From Bacteroidales bacterium UBA3663 (GTDB taxonomy: Bacteria > Bacteroidota > Bacteroidia > Bacteroidales > UBA3663): 23,528 nt of DNA. The stretch covers positions 523 through 24,050 of the forward strand of contig DFJU01000052.1 in assembly GCA_002373755.1 (NCBI GenBank). The letters run 5' to 3'. Positions 23,365 to 23,528 of the stretch are shown here, piece by piece. Position 1 is the first letter of the stretch. Every line of letters begins with the position of its first letter. The notes below the pieces were generated by a model, which saw nothing but the letters and a program-made list of their open reading frames with translations, was not told the DNA's origin and did no database searches. The position numbers and the translations under genes were made by a program.

Positions 23365-23528
23365 ATGCAATTTCATGAAATAGGCAAAACCGGCATGAAG
23401 GTGTCAAGCCTCTCGTTCGGCGCATCGTCGCTGGGCGGCGTGTTCCACAGCATCAAAGAGAGCGACGCCATCGACGCCGTATTTGCAGCCATCGACGGCG
23501 GAATGAACTTCATCGACGTGTCGCCCTA
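23365..23528 (+). CDS. Aldo/keto reductase, N-terminal part, cut by window edge
   Basis: The first 54 codons, MQFHEIGKTGMKVSSLSFGA then SSLGG and FIDVSP, match the start of the NAD(P)H-dependent aldo/keto reductase barrel. D51 is the conserved catalytic-region Asp, and the following Tyr codon is cut by the window end. The FGASSLGGVF and INF(I/F)DVSP-like wording resembles the L-galactose/aldose dehydrogenase branch, but 54 residues are too few to fix the substrate. The start follows an A-rich leader, with CCAATTAAAAAC ending 11 bases before the ATG. Confidence 0.88.
   Translation, partial: MQFHEIGKTGMKVSSLSFGASSLGGVFHSIKESDAIDAVFAAIDGGMNFIDVSP

Overview
The window looks like chromosomal DNA from a Bacteroidales bacterium, possibly Prevotellaceae-like. 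Four things point there: a fused MurF/alanine racemase, an AsnA-type asparagine synthetase, a large secreted GLUG/List-Bact-repeat protein with a '(I/V)xDLxGR' C-terminal tail, and promoters that match the Bacteroidetes sigma consensus (TTTG near -33, TAnnTTTG near -7) rather than the E. coli one. Start codons follow A-rich leaders without clear Shine-Dalgarno sequences.

Layout. 1-455 is the 5' part of enolase (-). 456-1025 is a long intergenic region with promoters facing both ways. 1026-2324 (+) is a Cu/Zn-efflux-type permease with a His-rich loop and a C-terminal HMA metal-binding domain. 2429-7269 (-) is one very large secreted surface protein, now split by a single-base frameshift near 6338-6358; it carries three near-identical 246-bp repeats. 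7270-9153 holds an AAA ATPase with a DUF234/PD-(D/E)XK-like C-terminus, bracketed by two copies of a 52-bp-period hairpin repeat. It lies just 3' of a 5'-truncated malQ remnant (9154-9714). 10037-10846 (+) is a SAM methyltransferase, convergent with asnA (10946-11983, -). A HAD phosphatase (12213-12857, -) follows. A 73-bp tandem repeat array (12891-13165) separates it from a GH3-family adenylating enzyme (13178-14893, -). Next come a signal-peptide-bearing phospholipase D/cardiolipin synthase-like protein (15060-16331, -) and MurF-Alr (16474-18987, -). Divergent from the latter is a secreted GH2 beta-galactosidase-like enzyme (19194-21488, +), convergent with a periplasmic 5'-nucleotidase (21551-23140, -). 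The window ends in the start of an aldo/keto reductase (23365 on, +).

Most genes are housekeeping or cell-envelope genes transcribed singly, each with its own promoter and often a hairpin terminator; there is no obvious long operon. The accessory stretch is about 2.4-9.7 kb: a frameshifted repetitive surface protein, a repeat-bracketed ATPase and a broken malQ. No transposase, integrase, CRISPR array, tRNA or rRNA was recognised.

The least explained signals are: (i) the repeat-bracketed DUF234 ATPase beside a gene remnant; (ii) the 73-bp intergenic array with a degenerate relative about 12 kb away; (iii) two short words, CGCGTAG and GGCCGA, far above random expectation in coding and non-coding DNA alike. 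I found no clear case for a wholly new multi-gene system.
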